Assembly: GCA_947628665.1 (NCBI GenBank) | Contig: CANRAU010000002.1 | Location: 1-64,000 of the forward strand | Source: an uncultured Clostridia bacterium | Lineage (GTDB): Bacteria > Bacillota > Clostridia > Oscillospirales > Acutalibacteraceae | DNA: 64,000 nt | Reading direction: 5' to 3' | Shown: positions 26,684 to 35,006 of the stretch, one piece after another | How positions within the stretch are numbered: position 1 is the stretch's first letter | Layout: each line of letters starts with the position of its first letter | Position numbers and translations under genes: made by a program | The notes under the pieces: generated by a model | Told to the model about the DNA's origin: nothing | What the model saw: only the letters and a program-made list of their open reading frames with translations | Databases searched by the model: none

Positions 26684-29098
26684 ATGGATTACAACGAATT
26701 TTTATCCCTGCGCCGACAGATCATAGAAACCGAATTCAAGCGAATGAATGCCATGCAGAAAAAAGCGGTCTTTCAAGTCGATGGGCCGCTTTTAATTCTG
26801 GCAGGCGCAGGCAGTGGAAAAACGACGGTACTGGTCAACCGTATCGCCAATTTAATGAAATTCGGCGACGCTTACAACAGCGACTATGCCGAGCGCACTC
26901 CGGATGATGCCGATCTTACGGCTATGCGCGCATATTTGGCGGGGGACAGAAGCGTTTATCCCCAAATTGCGGATGTGCTTTCGGTGCGCGCGCCGAAGCC
27001 CTGGCAGATTTTGGCGATCACCTTTACCAACAAGGCTGCAAATGAGCTGAAAGAGCGGCTCGGCACGATGCTCGGCGAGGACGCGAATGACATTTGGGCA
27101 AGCACGTTTCATGCCTGCTGTGTACGCATTATGCGGCGTTTTGCGGATCGACTCGGCTTTACGAGCCGTTTTACGATTTACGACACGGACGACAGCCGAC
27201 GCGTCATGAAGGAATGCCAGCGGCTTTTGGGAATCGAGGATCGCTTTTTGCCGCATAAAACGATTTTGGCCGAGATCAGCCGTGCAAAGGATTCGCTGAT
27301 CTCTCCCGAAGCCTTCCTCAAAGAAGCGGGGCAGGATATCCGTCTGCAAAAAATCGGCGAATGTTATCAAAAATATCAACAGCTTTTAGCCAATGCGGAC
27401 GCCATGGATTTTGACGATATCCTTTTCCACACCGTTCGTCTTTTTGAAGAAAATCCCGATGTTCTCGAGCATTATCAGCAGCAGTTTCACTATATCATGG
27501 TCGATGAGTATCAGGACACCAACCATGCGCAGTATAAGCTGACTGCCATGCTTGCCGACGGTTACCGCAACATTTGCGTGGTCGGCGACGACGACCAAAG
27601 CATTTACCGTTTTCGCGGCGCGACCATTGAAAATATTCTGCTTTTTGAAACGCGCTACCCGAACGCGACGCTCATCCGATTGGAGCAGAATTACCGTTCG
27701 ACGCAAAGTATTTTGGACGCGGCCAACGCGGTCATTCAAAACAACAGCCAACGCAAGGGCAAGAATTTGTGGACGGCGAACGGCACGGGTGAAAAAATCG
27801 AGCTGGAGACCGCCGAGGATGAGACCGCCGAGGCAAACTATATCGCCGAGCAGATCATGAACTTCGTGGCGCGCGGACGTCGGTTCGGCGACCATGCCGT
27901 TTTGTACCGTATGAACGCGATGTCAGGCCCCATTGAGCGTGCGCTCGTGAAAAACGCGATCCCGTACCGTATGATCGGCGGGCATAAATTCTATGACCGC
28001 ATGGAGATCAAGGACGCGCTTGCGTATTTGTCCGTTGTCAACAATCCCGCCGACAAGATCCGTTTGCAGCGCATCATCAACGTGCCCAAACGCGGTATCG
28101 GTGAAACCTCCGTGCGGCACGCGAATGAAATCGCTGATCTGCTGGGCGTTTCGCTGTTCGAGGTATTCAAAACCGCCGACGAATACGACGTGCTGCGTCG
28201 ATCTGCTTCCAAGCTGCGGGAATTTGCGGATATGATCACGCGCATCGCCGAAGCCGCAGAGGACGCGCCGTTGGCGGATACGCTCGGCCGTATTTTGCAG
28301 GAAACGGCGTATGTGGAGTATCTGCGCACAACAGAGCCTGAAAAATTGGAGGATCGTGTCAACAACCTCAATGAGCTAACCGCGACGCTTTTGCGCTTTT
28401 CCGAGGAAAACCCCGAGGGTACGCTCAACGATTATCTAGAGGAAGTCGCGCTGCTGACCGATATAGACAATTACAACGCCGATACCGACGCCGTCGTGCT
28501 GATGACCCTGCACGCGGCAAAGGGTTTGGAATTCCCCGTCGTGTTTATCCCAGGGCTAGAGGAGGGCGTTTTTCCCGGGCAGCAGAGTATGTATATCGAA
28601 TCCGAAGTCGAGGAGGAGCGCAGGCTCGCCTATGTCGGTATCACGCGTGCAAAAGAGAAGCTCTATTTGACGCACGCAAAGTCCCGCATGATCTACGGCT
28701 CGACCAATTATTACAGACCCTCTCGCTTTGTGACGGAAATACCCGAAAATCTTCTGGAAATGCACCGGAGCTTCGGTTTCCAAACGCGTTTGGATTCCGG
28801 TTTCCGTTCGCGCGGTACATCTGCTCCCGCTATGGGCGCGCACGCATTTGGGGAGACTTCGTCGGCGGAAGCGAAGGCACGGCGCGGTTTCTCCGATCCC
28901 GCCGCATCGAAAGCTGCCGGAAAGGGTTCCCTGCCGCAATTCAATCCCGGCGATACGGTAGAGCATAAAGCGTTCGGCGTGGGCGTGGTCTCCTCCGTCC
29001 GTCCCATGGGAAACGACTGCCTTTTGGAGATCGCGTTCCAAAAGGTCGGCACCAAAAAGCTCATGGCGCGTATGGCCAATTTGAAAAAGCTGACATAA
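26684..29098 (+). CDS. pcrA: ATP-dependent DNA helicase PcrA/UvrD
   Basis: A superfamily 1A 3'-5' helicase of 804 residues acting in repair and replication restart. Motif I is GAGSGKTT (41-48), motif Ia ITFTNKAANEL, motif II VDEYQDTN, motif III GDDDQSIYRFRGA, motif IV LEQNYRS, motif V TLHAAKGLEFP and motif VI YVGITRAK. An insertion after motif I (around PDDADLTAMRAYLAGD) is longer than in Bacillus PcrA. The C-terminal region ends in a Tudor-like segment (GDTVEHKAFGVGVV), as in PcrA. No ligA follows, unlike the common pcrA-ligA order. Confidence 0.95.
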   Translation: MDYNEFLSLRRQIIETEFKRMNAMQKKAVFQVDGPLLILAGAGSGKTTVLVNRIANLMKFGDAYNSDYAERTPDDADLTAMRAYLAGDRSVYPQIADVLSVRAPKPWQILAITFTNKAANELKERLGTMLGEDANDIWASTFHACCVRIMRRFADRLGFTSRFTIYDTDDSRRVMKECQRLLGIEDRFLPHKTILAEISRAKDSLISPEAFLKEAGQDIRLQKIGECYQKYQQLLANADAMDFDDILFHTVRLFEENPDVLEHYQQQFHYIMVDEYQDTNHAQYKLTAMLADGYRNICVVGDDDQSIYRFRGATIENILLFETRYPNATLIRLEQNYRSTQSILDAANAVIQNNSQRKGKNLWTANGTGEKIELETAEDETAEANYIAEQIMNFVARGRRFGDHAVLYRMNAMSGPIERALVKNAIPYRMIGGHKFYDRMEIKDALAYLSVVNNPADKIRLQRIINVPKRGIGETSVRHANEIADLLGVSLFEVFKTADEYDVLRRSASKLREFADMITRIAEAAEDAPLADTLGRILQETAYVEYLRTTEPEKLEDRVNNLNELTATLLRFSEENPEGTLNDYLEEVALLTDIDNYNADTDAVVLMTLHAAKGLEFPVVFIPGLEEGVFPGQQSMYIESEVEEERRLAYVGITRAKEKLYLTHAKSRMIYGSTNYYRPSRFVTEIPENLLEMHRSFGFQTRLDSGFRSRGTSAPAMGAHAFGETSSAEAKARRGFSDPAASKAAGKGSLPQFNPGDTVEHKAFGVGVVSSVRPMGNDCLLEIAFQKVGTKKLMARMANLKKLT

Positions 29099-29116
29099 AG
29101 CCCTACGGAGATTGGT

Positions 29117-29758
29117 ATGAAAGAACAAACACAGGCAGAAATTACGAAAAAGGGAAATCCGCGCAAACCACAGGGAGACGCGGGTCGCCTGATGCTTTGC
29201 CGCATGAATCAAAGTCACGCGCCGATGACCGATTGGGCGCTCGGCTTTGCTGATTTTCGGCAGGACGATACGGTGCTGGATATTGGCTGCGGCGGGGGCG
29301 CGGCGCTTCGCCGACTGTCCGAAAAAATGGCGCACGGCGTCCTTTACGGCGTGGATTATTCGGATGTATCCGTCGCTTTGGCCAAGGAGAACAATGCCGA
29401 GGACATCAAAAGCGGCAAAATGCACATTTTGGAGGCTTCCGTGGAAAGTCTACCCTTTGCGGACGCTGCCTTTGACAAGATCATCACCGTGGAGAGCTTT
29501 TATTTTTGGCCGAGTCCTGCTGAAAATCTTCGGGAAGTCCTGCGCGTTTTGAAGCCGAACGGCGTTTTTCTGCTGATCGCGGAGATTTACCGGAAAAACG
29601 GGCTGTCCAAAGAGACATTGCAGACCGTCGAGCAGTATCAGCTTTGCAATCCGACCACGGATGAATTTGAAACCATGTTCCGAAACGCGGGATTTGCCGA
29701 GGTGCGTATCCATAAAAAAGACGGCACGGATTGGATCTGCGTGCAAGGCGTAAAGTAG
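29117..29758 (+). CDS. Class I SAM-dependent methyltransferase
   Basis: A 213-residue methyltransferase of the Methyltransf_11 type. VLDIGCGGG is the SAM-binding motif I, followed by YGVDYSDVSV and EASVESLPFADAAFDK. The N-terminal segment with GRLMLCRMNQSHAPMTDWAL is shared with a Clostridia group of small-molecule or quinone-type methyltransferases. The substrate is not evident. It begins 18 bases after pcrA and may be cotranscribed with it. Confidence 0.8.
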   Translation: MKEQTQAEITKKGNPRKPQGDAGRLMLCRMNQSHAPMTDWALGFADFRQDDTVLDIGCGGGAALRRLSEKMAHGVLYGVDYSDVSVALAKENNAEDIKSGKMHILEASVESLPFADAAFDKIITVESFYFWPSPAENLREVLRVLKPNGVFLLIAEIYRKNGLSKETLQTVEQYQLCNPTTDEFETMFRNAGFAEVRIHKKDGTDWICVQGVK

Positions 29759-29904
29759 ATCGAAACGCAGAACCGTCCGCAAAATAAAAAGCACAGCGCA
29801 TGATACAAGCCTGTATAGCGGGTTTTTGTACGCTTTGCATGCAGGTAATGTTACAATAGCGCCGTACCTACAGCCCCGCCGGCGGAAGTAATGAGGAAAA
29901 ACGG

Positions 29905-30192
29905 ATGCACAAGATTTTCGGAATCAGGGAAAACGTCGCATACCGAACGAGAAAAGGCGCGTATTTGATCGCCGTAAAAGGGAATACCGTCGGCGTGGTT
30001 CAAACGCCGAAGGGCTATTTCCTTTTGGGCGGCGGTATGGAATACGGGGAAACGGATGAAAGCTGTATCATTCGAGAATGCATGGAAGAAACGGGGTACG
30101 CCGTTTGCATAAAAAAGCGGCTGTGTTCTGCCGAAGCCTATGAAATGCACCCGAAATTAGGCTATTTTCATCCGATACAAACGTATTTATAG
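29905..30192 (+). pseudogene. Nudix hydrolase, 5' part (cut by inversion)
   Basis: Codes for the first 94 residues of a Nudix hydrolase, then one foreign codon and a stop. The Nudix box is complete: GGMEYGETDESC followed by IIRECMEETGY fits GX5EX7REUXEEXGU. The product stops right after HPIQTY, where a beta strand and the C-terminal helix should follow. That missing part lies on the opposite strand at 30413-30264. Rejoined at 30186/30413 the reading frame continues through TYYLGELTEK to a natural stop, giving 143 residues, a normal length. As it stands the product lacks the C-terminal helix and is probably inactive. Confidence 0.9.
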
Positions 30193-30254
30193 CAATGCGC
30201 ACAGCCCTCGCTGCATTTCACGCAGCCGTGCCACGGATTCCAAATATCATGCAT
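30187..30254 (-). pseudogene. DUF5131 protein, 5' part (inverted)
   Basis: The minus strand from ATG 30254 reads MHDIWNPWHGCVKCSEGC then AHCY, which is the typical start of DUF5131 (phage Gp37/Gp68-like) proteins with the cysteine cluster C-x2-C-x3-C-x2-C. The frame is cut after 22 codons plus two bases at 30187. The two bases are completed by A30414 on the other side of the inverted segment. Before inversion this ATG lay 9 bases after the Nudix stop, so the two genes formed an operon. Confidence 0.88.
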
Positions 30255-30263
30255 TTTCTCGTC

Positions 30264-30413
30264 CTATCTTTTCAATAGACCCTCGATTTGTTCCAACGCC
30301 CAATTTTGCATTTCCAAATGCATTTTCCCCTTGAGCTCTGCATACGGCAGCCACACGAGCGTATGGTCTTTTTCGGTTGGGGCTCGGCGTTTTTCGGTCA
30401 ATTCCCCCAAATA
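30264..30413 (-). pseudogene. Nudix hydrolase, 3' part (inverted)
   Basis: The minus strand from 30413 codes for 49 residues and a TAG at 30266-30264: YLGELTEKRRAPTEKDHTLV, then WLPYAEL and a C-terminal helix ending in LKR. This is the expected end of the Nudix protein whose 5' part is at 29905. It has no start codon or ribosome site of its own. Confidence 0.88.
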
Positions 30414-31221
30414 ATACTTCCTTGACCGCGCGCGGGAGCGAAGCGGCGACGAGATTTACAAAACGAAATCGGGCTTTACATATCCTATCCAAAAGAAAAG
30501 AGACGGCAGTTATAAAATCCAAAGCGGTGAAATGATCCGCGTTTGCATGACGTCGGATTTCTTTTTGGAGGAGGCGGACGCCTGGCGCGGGGAAGCGTGG
30601 GAACTTATGCGCGAGCGTTCGGACGTCATCTTTTTTCTGCTGACCAAACGTCCGCAAAGGGTGGCGGATTGTCTGCCGGAGGATTGGGGCGACGGGTGGG
30701 AAAACATCTTTTTCAACGTCACCTGCGAGAACCAGCGGCGAACCGACGAGCGCGTGCCGATTTTGCTCGACTTGCCGTTTCGGCACAAGGGCATTATGTG
30801 CGCGCCTTTTATCGGCGCGGTCAGCCTTGAAAAATATCTCGCTTCGGGGCAGATCGAACAGGTCGTTTGCGGCGGCGAGAATTACGACGGCGCAAGGCCA
30901 TGCAATTTTGATTGGGTGAAAAATCTGCATGCGGAATGCGCGGCACACAATGTTTCCTTTTGCTTTATGGAAACGGGAACGGTTTTCCTCAAGGACGGGA
31001 AACGCTACCGCTTGCTGAATAAGCAGATTCAAAGCGAAATGGCGTTTAAATCGGGAATGCAGTATGTCGGGAAGCCGATCAAATGGAAGCTGACGGATCA
31101 CTTCGGCCTGCCGATCCCGAAAGCGGATTTGTATGTGCCGCACTACCGCGACAGATGCGCGCAATGCGGCAGCAGACCGATCTGCAACGGTTGCTCCGAC
31201 TGCGGCAAATGCGGCGATTAA
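30414..31221 (+). pseudogene. DUF5131 protein, 3' part (lost its start by inversion)
   Basis: Open from the right edge of the inverted segment to TAA. It reads KYFLDRARERSGDEIYKTKS and continues through IRVCMTSDFFLEEADAWR, FFLLTKRPQR, NVTCENQ, GPI-like segments and CGGENYDGARPC, all typical of DUF5131, ending in a Cys-rich tail (CAQCGSRPICNGCSDCGKCG). With the 22 inverted codons the protein is 291 residues, a usual size. ATG 30532 could restart translation but would give 229 residues without the N-terminal cysteine cluster. The family function is unknown. Confidence 0.85.
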
Positions 31222-31278
31222 ATCGTGCGCAAAATCGTTTTGGCTCGGCGTTCTCCGAACGAGTAAATATAGATAAGA

Positions 31279-31314
31279 AAAGACCGCGCGAAAGAACTTT
31301 TCGCTGCGGTCTTT
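31279..31314. terminator. Bidirectional terminator between DUF5131 and the ABC operon
   Basis: AAAGACCGC (31279-31287) pairs with GCGGTCTTT (31306-31314), with extra inner pairing CGAAA/TTTTCG. T-rich sequence follows on both sides; the flanking genes converge. Confidence 0.7.
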
Positions 31315-31353
31315 ATAGGTTTTGTGTGTTGCGGGAAAACCTTAGAGCGACAA

Positions 31354-31971
31354 TTACATCTCCCGCTTTTCATAAAGAATGACGGATAAAAACCACGACA
31401 GCGCGTAAAGCAGCAAAGCGCCCGCCACGACGAGCCACATCCCGCCTCCGCTTCCGAAAGACAGGGAAAAGCCGTATTGCACACCTAAAAACGTACTCAT
31501 GCTAAAGGCCAGTGCAATCACGAAGTAGTAAGCAATTCTTGCTTTTTCCGTACCGAACCGAAATACAAGCGGAAGCAACACTGCGGGGGAGAGCAGACCG
31601 ACCGCGAATATCAAACTTGCCATGCCGTAAAAGGATTCCCAGTCCGCACTTCCCTGTATCGCCGCGCGCACGGCATGGGCGGCTATGGCCGGCACTAATG
31701 TGAGAATGATAAGGATAAGCCCGATCAAATATTTTGCGGAAACAAGCTGTGCGCGCGTGTAGGGGAGCGTTCCGCTGTAGATCGTCCATTTTTCCCGCTC
31801 ATCATAGGATTGCAGTGTTACGGGCAGAAGACCGAACAAAATACACGGATAAAACTGAAACAGACTGTTGTCGGAAAAAACGGATGCGGCGGCAAAAATG
31901 ATCATGAGCAGTAAATAAGAGCGGCAATACTTGCAGAGTAAGTAAACATCTTTGCATAACAAACCTTTCAT
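31354..31971 (-). CDS. ABC-2-type transporter permease
   Basis: A 205-residue membrane protein with about six hydrophobic segments (for example around 18-40, 75-100, 118-140 and 150-198). The N-terminal MKGLLCKDVYLL is typical of small ABC2 permeases (ABC2_membrane_5 type) that pair with YtrB-like ATPases. The gene is last in a three-gene minus-strand operon and starts one base after the ATPase gene stop. Cargo unknown; export of an antibiotic or peptide, or envelope stress relief, is usual for such sets. Confidence 0.8.
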   Translation of the reverse strand: MKGLLCKDVYLLCKYCRSYLLLMIIFAAASVFSDNSLFQFYPCILFGLLPVTLQSYDEREKWTIYSGTLPYTRAQLVSAKYLIGLILIILTLVPAIAAHAVRAAIQGSADWESFYGMASLIFAVGLLSPAVLLPLVFRFGTEKARIAYYFVIALAFSMSTFLGVQYGFSLSFGSGGGMWLVVAGALLLYALSWFLSVILYEKREM

Positions 31972-31972
31972 G

Positions 31973-32815
31973 TCAGTTTGCCTCCTTTGCCATAAAAATA
32001 AAGAGCTGTTCGATGTCTATGGGACTTGTCGGCATCCCGTTCGGTACAAAATCTCTTGCGACGATGGCGTCCACACCGTAAGGGGTCGTCTTTTTGCCCT
32101 TTATAGCGGCGGGGGAGATGTCTGCCAAATCCTGAGCCGTGCCGTGTACGATGCAAAACTGCTCTTTCAAGCGGTCTTTTTCTTCAAAAAGCAGGAGCTT
32201 TCCTTTGTGGAGAAAAGCAATGTAATCGCAAATTTTCTCCAAATCGCTGACGATATGGGAGGAGATCAGCACCGCATGGTTTTCGTCTCGGGTAAACTCG
32301 CTGAAAATGTCCGTTACGGAATCCCGCACGATCGGGTCGAGACCCGAAGTGGCTTCATCCAAAATCAACAGCTTGGGGTTATGCGACAACGCCACGGCAA
32401 TGCCCAATTTCATTTTCATACCGCGCGAAAATTCCTTAAATCGCTTGTCGTCGGGGATAGACAGCCGCTTTAAACAGTCGTCATATTTGGCGCTGTCCCA
32501 ATTTCGGAACGTAAGCGCCATGATGCGCCCGACTTGCCGCGCGTTCAGGCATTCCGAAATGCCGATTTCATCGGGTACGACGCCGATGTCCTCTTTGTTC
32601 AGGCGGAGATTTTTTCGATTGTCCCGTCCCAAAATGGTGATCGTGCCGCTGTCACGACGGAGCATATCCAAAATCAGCTTGATCGTGGTGGTTTTGCCTG
32701 CGCCGTTTTCGCCGACAAGTCCCAATATACAGCCCATGGGCAGGGTCAAATCCAAATGATCCAAGGTAAAACCCTTATAGGATTTGCAGAGACCTTTGAT
32801 TTCCAAAGCATACAT
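31973..32815 (-). CDS. ABC transporter ATP-binding protein (YtrB-like)
   Basis: A 280-residue ATPase. Walker A is GENGAGKTT, the signature is FSRGMKMKLGIAVAL (a YtrB/CcmA-type variant of LSGGQ), Walker B is LLILDEATSGLD, and the H-loop lies in AVLISSHIVSDL. It has a C-terminal extension of about 60 residues common in export ATPases. It lies between the GntR regulator (3 bases away) and the permease. Confidence 0.9.
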   Translation of the reverse strand: MYALEIKGLCKSYKGFTLDHLDLTLPMGCILGLVGENGAGKTTTIKLILDMLRRDSGTITILGRDNRKNLRLNKEDIGVVPDEIGISECLNARQVGRIMALTFRNWDSAKYDDCLKRLSIPDDKRFKEFSRGMKMKLGIAVALSHNPKLLILDEATSGLDPIVRDSVTDIFSEFTRDENHAVLISSHIVSDLEKICDYIAFLHKGKLLLFEEKDRLKEQFCIVHGTAQDLADISPAAIKGKKTTPYGVDAIVARDFVPNGMPTSPIDIEQLFIFMAKEAN

Positions 32816-32818
32816 AGT

Positions 32819-33190
32819 TTATCCCTCCAAAATGAGCAAAAACATTTCCATGATTTCTTCGCGGCTTAAATTGCAGGAGGCCGAAAGTGAAGCGATCTTT
32901 TCCATATAGTCTTCAATTTTTTTCAGGTTTTCTTCCCGAAGCAGTTCCACGTTTTTGGGGGCAACAAAACAGCCTTTCGCCGCGATGGTATAAATAAAGC
33001 CTTCCCGCTCCAACTCGTCATATGCCCGTTTGGTCGTGATGACGCTGATGCGCAGATCCTTCGCCAAATTGCGGATCGACGGCAGGGGTTCGTCCGCCTG
33101 GAGCGTGCCGCTGATGATTTGCGATTTGATCTGCGAGTAGATTTGATCGTAGATCGGCGCGCCGCTTTTGTTATCAATAAAAATATGCAC
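32819..33190 (-). CDS. GntR-family regulator (YtrA subfamily)
   Basis: A 123-residue repressor with a winged-helix domain (APIYDQIYSQIKSQIISGTL, PLPSIRNLAKDLRIS, AYDELEREGFI) and only a short C-terminal helical tail, the size and form of YtrA-type regulators. It is the first gene of its operon with the ABC transporter. The palindrome across its own -10 box suggests it represses itself and the transporter until an inducer, often a cell-wall antibiotic in this subfamily, is present. Confidence 0.88.
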   Translation of the reverse strand: MHIFIDNKSGAPIYDQIYSQIKSQIISGTLQADEPLPSIRNLAKDLRISVITTKRAYDELEREGFIYTIAAKGCFVAPKNVELLREENLKKIEDYMEKIASLSASCNLSREEIMEMFLLILEG

Positions 33191-33210
33191 ATACGCACCT
33201 CCCTTTGCTT

Positions 33211-33235
33211 ACTGTATATGAACAGTATATACAGT
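33211..33235 (-). promoter_or_regulatory. Palindromic operator of the GntR/ABC operon
   Basis: ACTGTATAT (33211-33219) and ATATACAGT (33227-33235) form a perfect 9-bp inverted repeat with a 7-base spacer, covering the -10 box of the minus-strand promoter. Position and form fit YtrA-type binding sites. Confidence 0.7.
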
Positions 33236-33252
33236 TTGTTTATGCTTGTCAA
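33224..33252 (-). promoter_or_regulatory. Consensus promoter of the GntR/ABC operon
   Basis: On the minus strand TTGACA (33252-33247) and TATACT (33229-33224) have a 17-base spacer, followed by GGGAGGTG before the regulator gene. Confidence 0.8.
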
Positions 33253-33319
33253 GAGGTATTTTGCAGATCTGTTTCTTGTCGCAAAAAAAGAATTTTTTAT
33301 CCTTTGGCGGATATTTCAG

Positions 33320-33348
33320 TTGCGCGCAAACCAAAAACGTCCTATAAT
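33320..33348 (+). promoter_or_regulatory. Promoter of the MATE gene
   Basis: TTGCGC (33320-33325) and a perfect TATAAT (33343-33348), 17 bases apart. It diverges from the GntR promoter about 70 bases away. Confidence 0.6.
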
Positions 33349-33414
33349 GGAGTTTGATTTCCGCATAGGGTCTTTCATAAGCCCGGGTATTATGCAAACG
33401 GGGAAGCGAAACAA

Positions 33415-34797
33415 GTGGCAAAAGTGAACGGCAAGGATATATTTGAAACGCTGCCTGTGCCGAAGGCAGTCAGGACCATGGCGCTGCCGACGATTTTCAG
33501 TCAGATCATCATTCTGATTTACAATATGGCGGACACATTTTTCGTGGGGCGCACGAACAACCCCTATATGGTGGCGGGGGCGTCGCTGATTTTGCCCGTG
33601 TTCAATATCAGTCTTGCGCTGGCGGGTCTGACGGGCGTTGGCGGCGGCGCGCTGATCTCGCGGCTTTTGGGCGAGGGAAAGACGGAGGAAGCGAAAAAAA
33701 TATCCGCGTTCAGCTTTTATCTGGCCATTTTGACAACGGGCATTTTTTCTGTGGCCGTACTTCTTCTAATGAAGCCGATTTTACATATTCTCGGCGCGAG
33801 CGCTCACACATTTCAGTATGCAAAGCAATATGCGTTTTGTGTCATTGTCCTCGGCGGCATTCCGACGGTGCTTTCCAATGTGTTGTCAAATCTGCTGCGC
33901 AGCGTCGGCGTATCTAAAGAAGCGGGCTTCGGCATCACCATGGGCGGCCTTATCAATATCGCGCTCGATCCGCTGTTTATGTTTGTACTTCTGCCGAAAG
34001 GCAAAGAGGTGTTGGGCGTCGGGATCGCAACATTGCTTTCCAACTGTATCGCGTGTATCTATTTTTTCTGCGTCCTATACAGGATTCGCAAACAGGTCGC
34101 GCTCAGCTTTCGGCTTCGGCAGGGGATGCCTGAAAAAAAGAGCATATGGGCAGTCTTTAACGTCGGCGTCCCTTCGGCGATCGCAACCCTGCTTTTTGAT
34201 GTGGATTATATCGTTGTGGACAAGCTGATGTCCGCTTACGGCGACGTAGCCCTTGCCTCGGTCGGTATTGTACTGAAAGCCGAGCGACTGCCGCTCAACG
34301 TCGGTATCGGCATTTGTCAGGGCATGATGCCGATTGTCGCGTACAATTATGCCGCCAAAAATCAAAAGCGCATGAACGATACCATCCGATTTTCCATTAA
34401 AATCGGCATTGTTGTCAGTTTGGTAAGCATTGCGCTTTATGAAATTTCAGCGGGGGCGATCATGCGCGTATTCATCAGCGACCCGCAGACGGTCACGCTC
34501 GGAACGGGATTTTTACGGATTCGCTGTCTTGCCACGCCGCTCATGTTCCTGAGCTTTTTTACGGTGTATGTGTTCCAGGGCTTCGGAAAGGGCAATATAT
34601 CGCTGTTCCTCGGCGTGATGCGCTGGGCAGTGTTCAATATCCCGATGCTGTTTTTGCTCAATCACATATTCGGCAAGTACGGCATTGTCTGGTCGCAGGT
34701 GACCGCAGACACTCTGACGGTCATTATGTCCTTTTTGGTGTACCACAGATACACCCGCGATCTTGCAAAGCAGATGCAAACGGATGCGGAAACTTAA
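33415..34797 (+). CDS. MATE family efflux transporter
   Basis: A 460-residue membrane protein with about twelve hydrophobic segments in two similar halves. The start is probably GTG 33415 after GGGGAAG. Signs of the family: PTIFSQIIILIYNMADTFFV in the first helix, AGLTGVGGGALISRLLG, and the mirrored NVGVPSAIATLLFDVD in the second half. It exports cationic drugs or metabolites in exchange for Na+ or H+. It diverges from the YtrA-type operon and might share its inducer, but the palindrome does not overlap this promoter. Confidence 0.92.
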   Translation: MAKVNGKDIFETLPVPKAVRTMALPTIFSQIIILIYNMADTFFVGRTNNPYMVAGASLILPVFNISLALAGLTGVGGGALISRLLGEGKTEEAKKISAFSFYLAILTTGIFSVAVLLLMKPILHILGASAHTFQYAKQYAFCVIVLGGIPTVLSNVLSNLLRSVGVSKEAGFGITMGGLINIALDPLFMFVLLPKGKEVLGVGIATLLSNCIACIYFFCVLYRIRKQVALSFRLRQGMPEKKSIWAVFNVGVPSAIATLLFDVDYIVVDKLMSAYGDVALASVGIVLKAERLPLNVGIGICQGMMPIVAYNYAAKNQKRMNDTIRFSIKIGIVVSLVSIALYEISAGAIMRVFISDPQTVTLGTGFLRIRCLATPLMFLSFFTVYVFQGFGKGNISLFLGVMRWAVFNIPMLFLLNHIFGKYGIVWSQVTADTLTVIMSFLVYHRYTRDLAKQMQTDAET

Positions 34798-34815
34798 AAA
34801 TACGCAAGCAAAAGA

Positions 34816-34845
34816 AAAGCGGTCGTCTCGGATGGCCGCTTTTTT
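34816..34845 (+). terminator. Terminator of the MATE gene
   Basis: AAAGCGG (34816-34822) and CCGCTTT (34836-34842), extended by a further mismatched pair, followed by a T-run. Confidence 0.7.
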
Positions 34846-34910
34846 GCCGTGAAAAGTATCGTGTCCGCACGGTAAAAATCAGAGAATTTACCGATTTCTC
34901 CTTTTTCTTA

Positions 34911-34939
34911 TTGAAAAATTTGTCAGATTATTGTATACT
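34911..34939 (+). promoter_or_regulatory. Promoter of xpt
   Basis: TTGAAA (34911-34916) and TATACT (34934-34939), 17 bases apart. The leader to the xpt ATG is only about 65 bases, with a small CGGTTC/GAACCG hairpin and no purine-riboswitch core. Confidence 0.65.
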
Positions 34940-35006
34940 TGTCCTGTAATGATGAAAGTATGGATTCGGTTCTTTGAACCGTTTCCGTGATTCTGCGGGG
35001 AAAATC

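Larger units (their letters stand above)
30187..30413. other. 227-bp inverted segment breaking two genes
   Basis: The segment carries, in reverse orientation, the 3' end of the Nudix gene and the 5' end of the DUF5131 gene. Replacing it by its reverse complement restores both frames exactly at both joints (ACG TAT|TAT TTG GGG and TGC TAT AA|A TAC TTC). The ends lie in a 5-bp inverted repeat GTATT (30183-30187) / AATAC (30413-30417), so the exact break is uncertain by a few bases. No transposase, recombinase gene or long inverted repeat is near. Confidence 0.9.

Noticed and set aside
30247-31164. A 305-codon minus-strand gene across the Nudix/DUF5131 region
   Set aside because: Only its last part coincides with the region of the inverted Nudix end, in another frame; the rest is antisense to DUF5131 and resembles no protein family.
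30532-31221. An intact 229-residue DUF5131 gene starting at ATG 30532
   Set aside because: Homology and an open frame extend upstream of that ATG to 30414, and the true start with the Cys cluster lies in the inverted segment. The ATG is internal.
34940-35006. A purine riboswitch before xpt
   Set aside because: The leader is too short and the core sequence is not there; only a small CGGTTC/GAACCG hairpin is seen.
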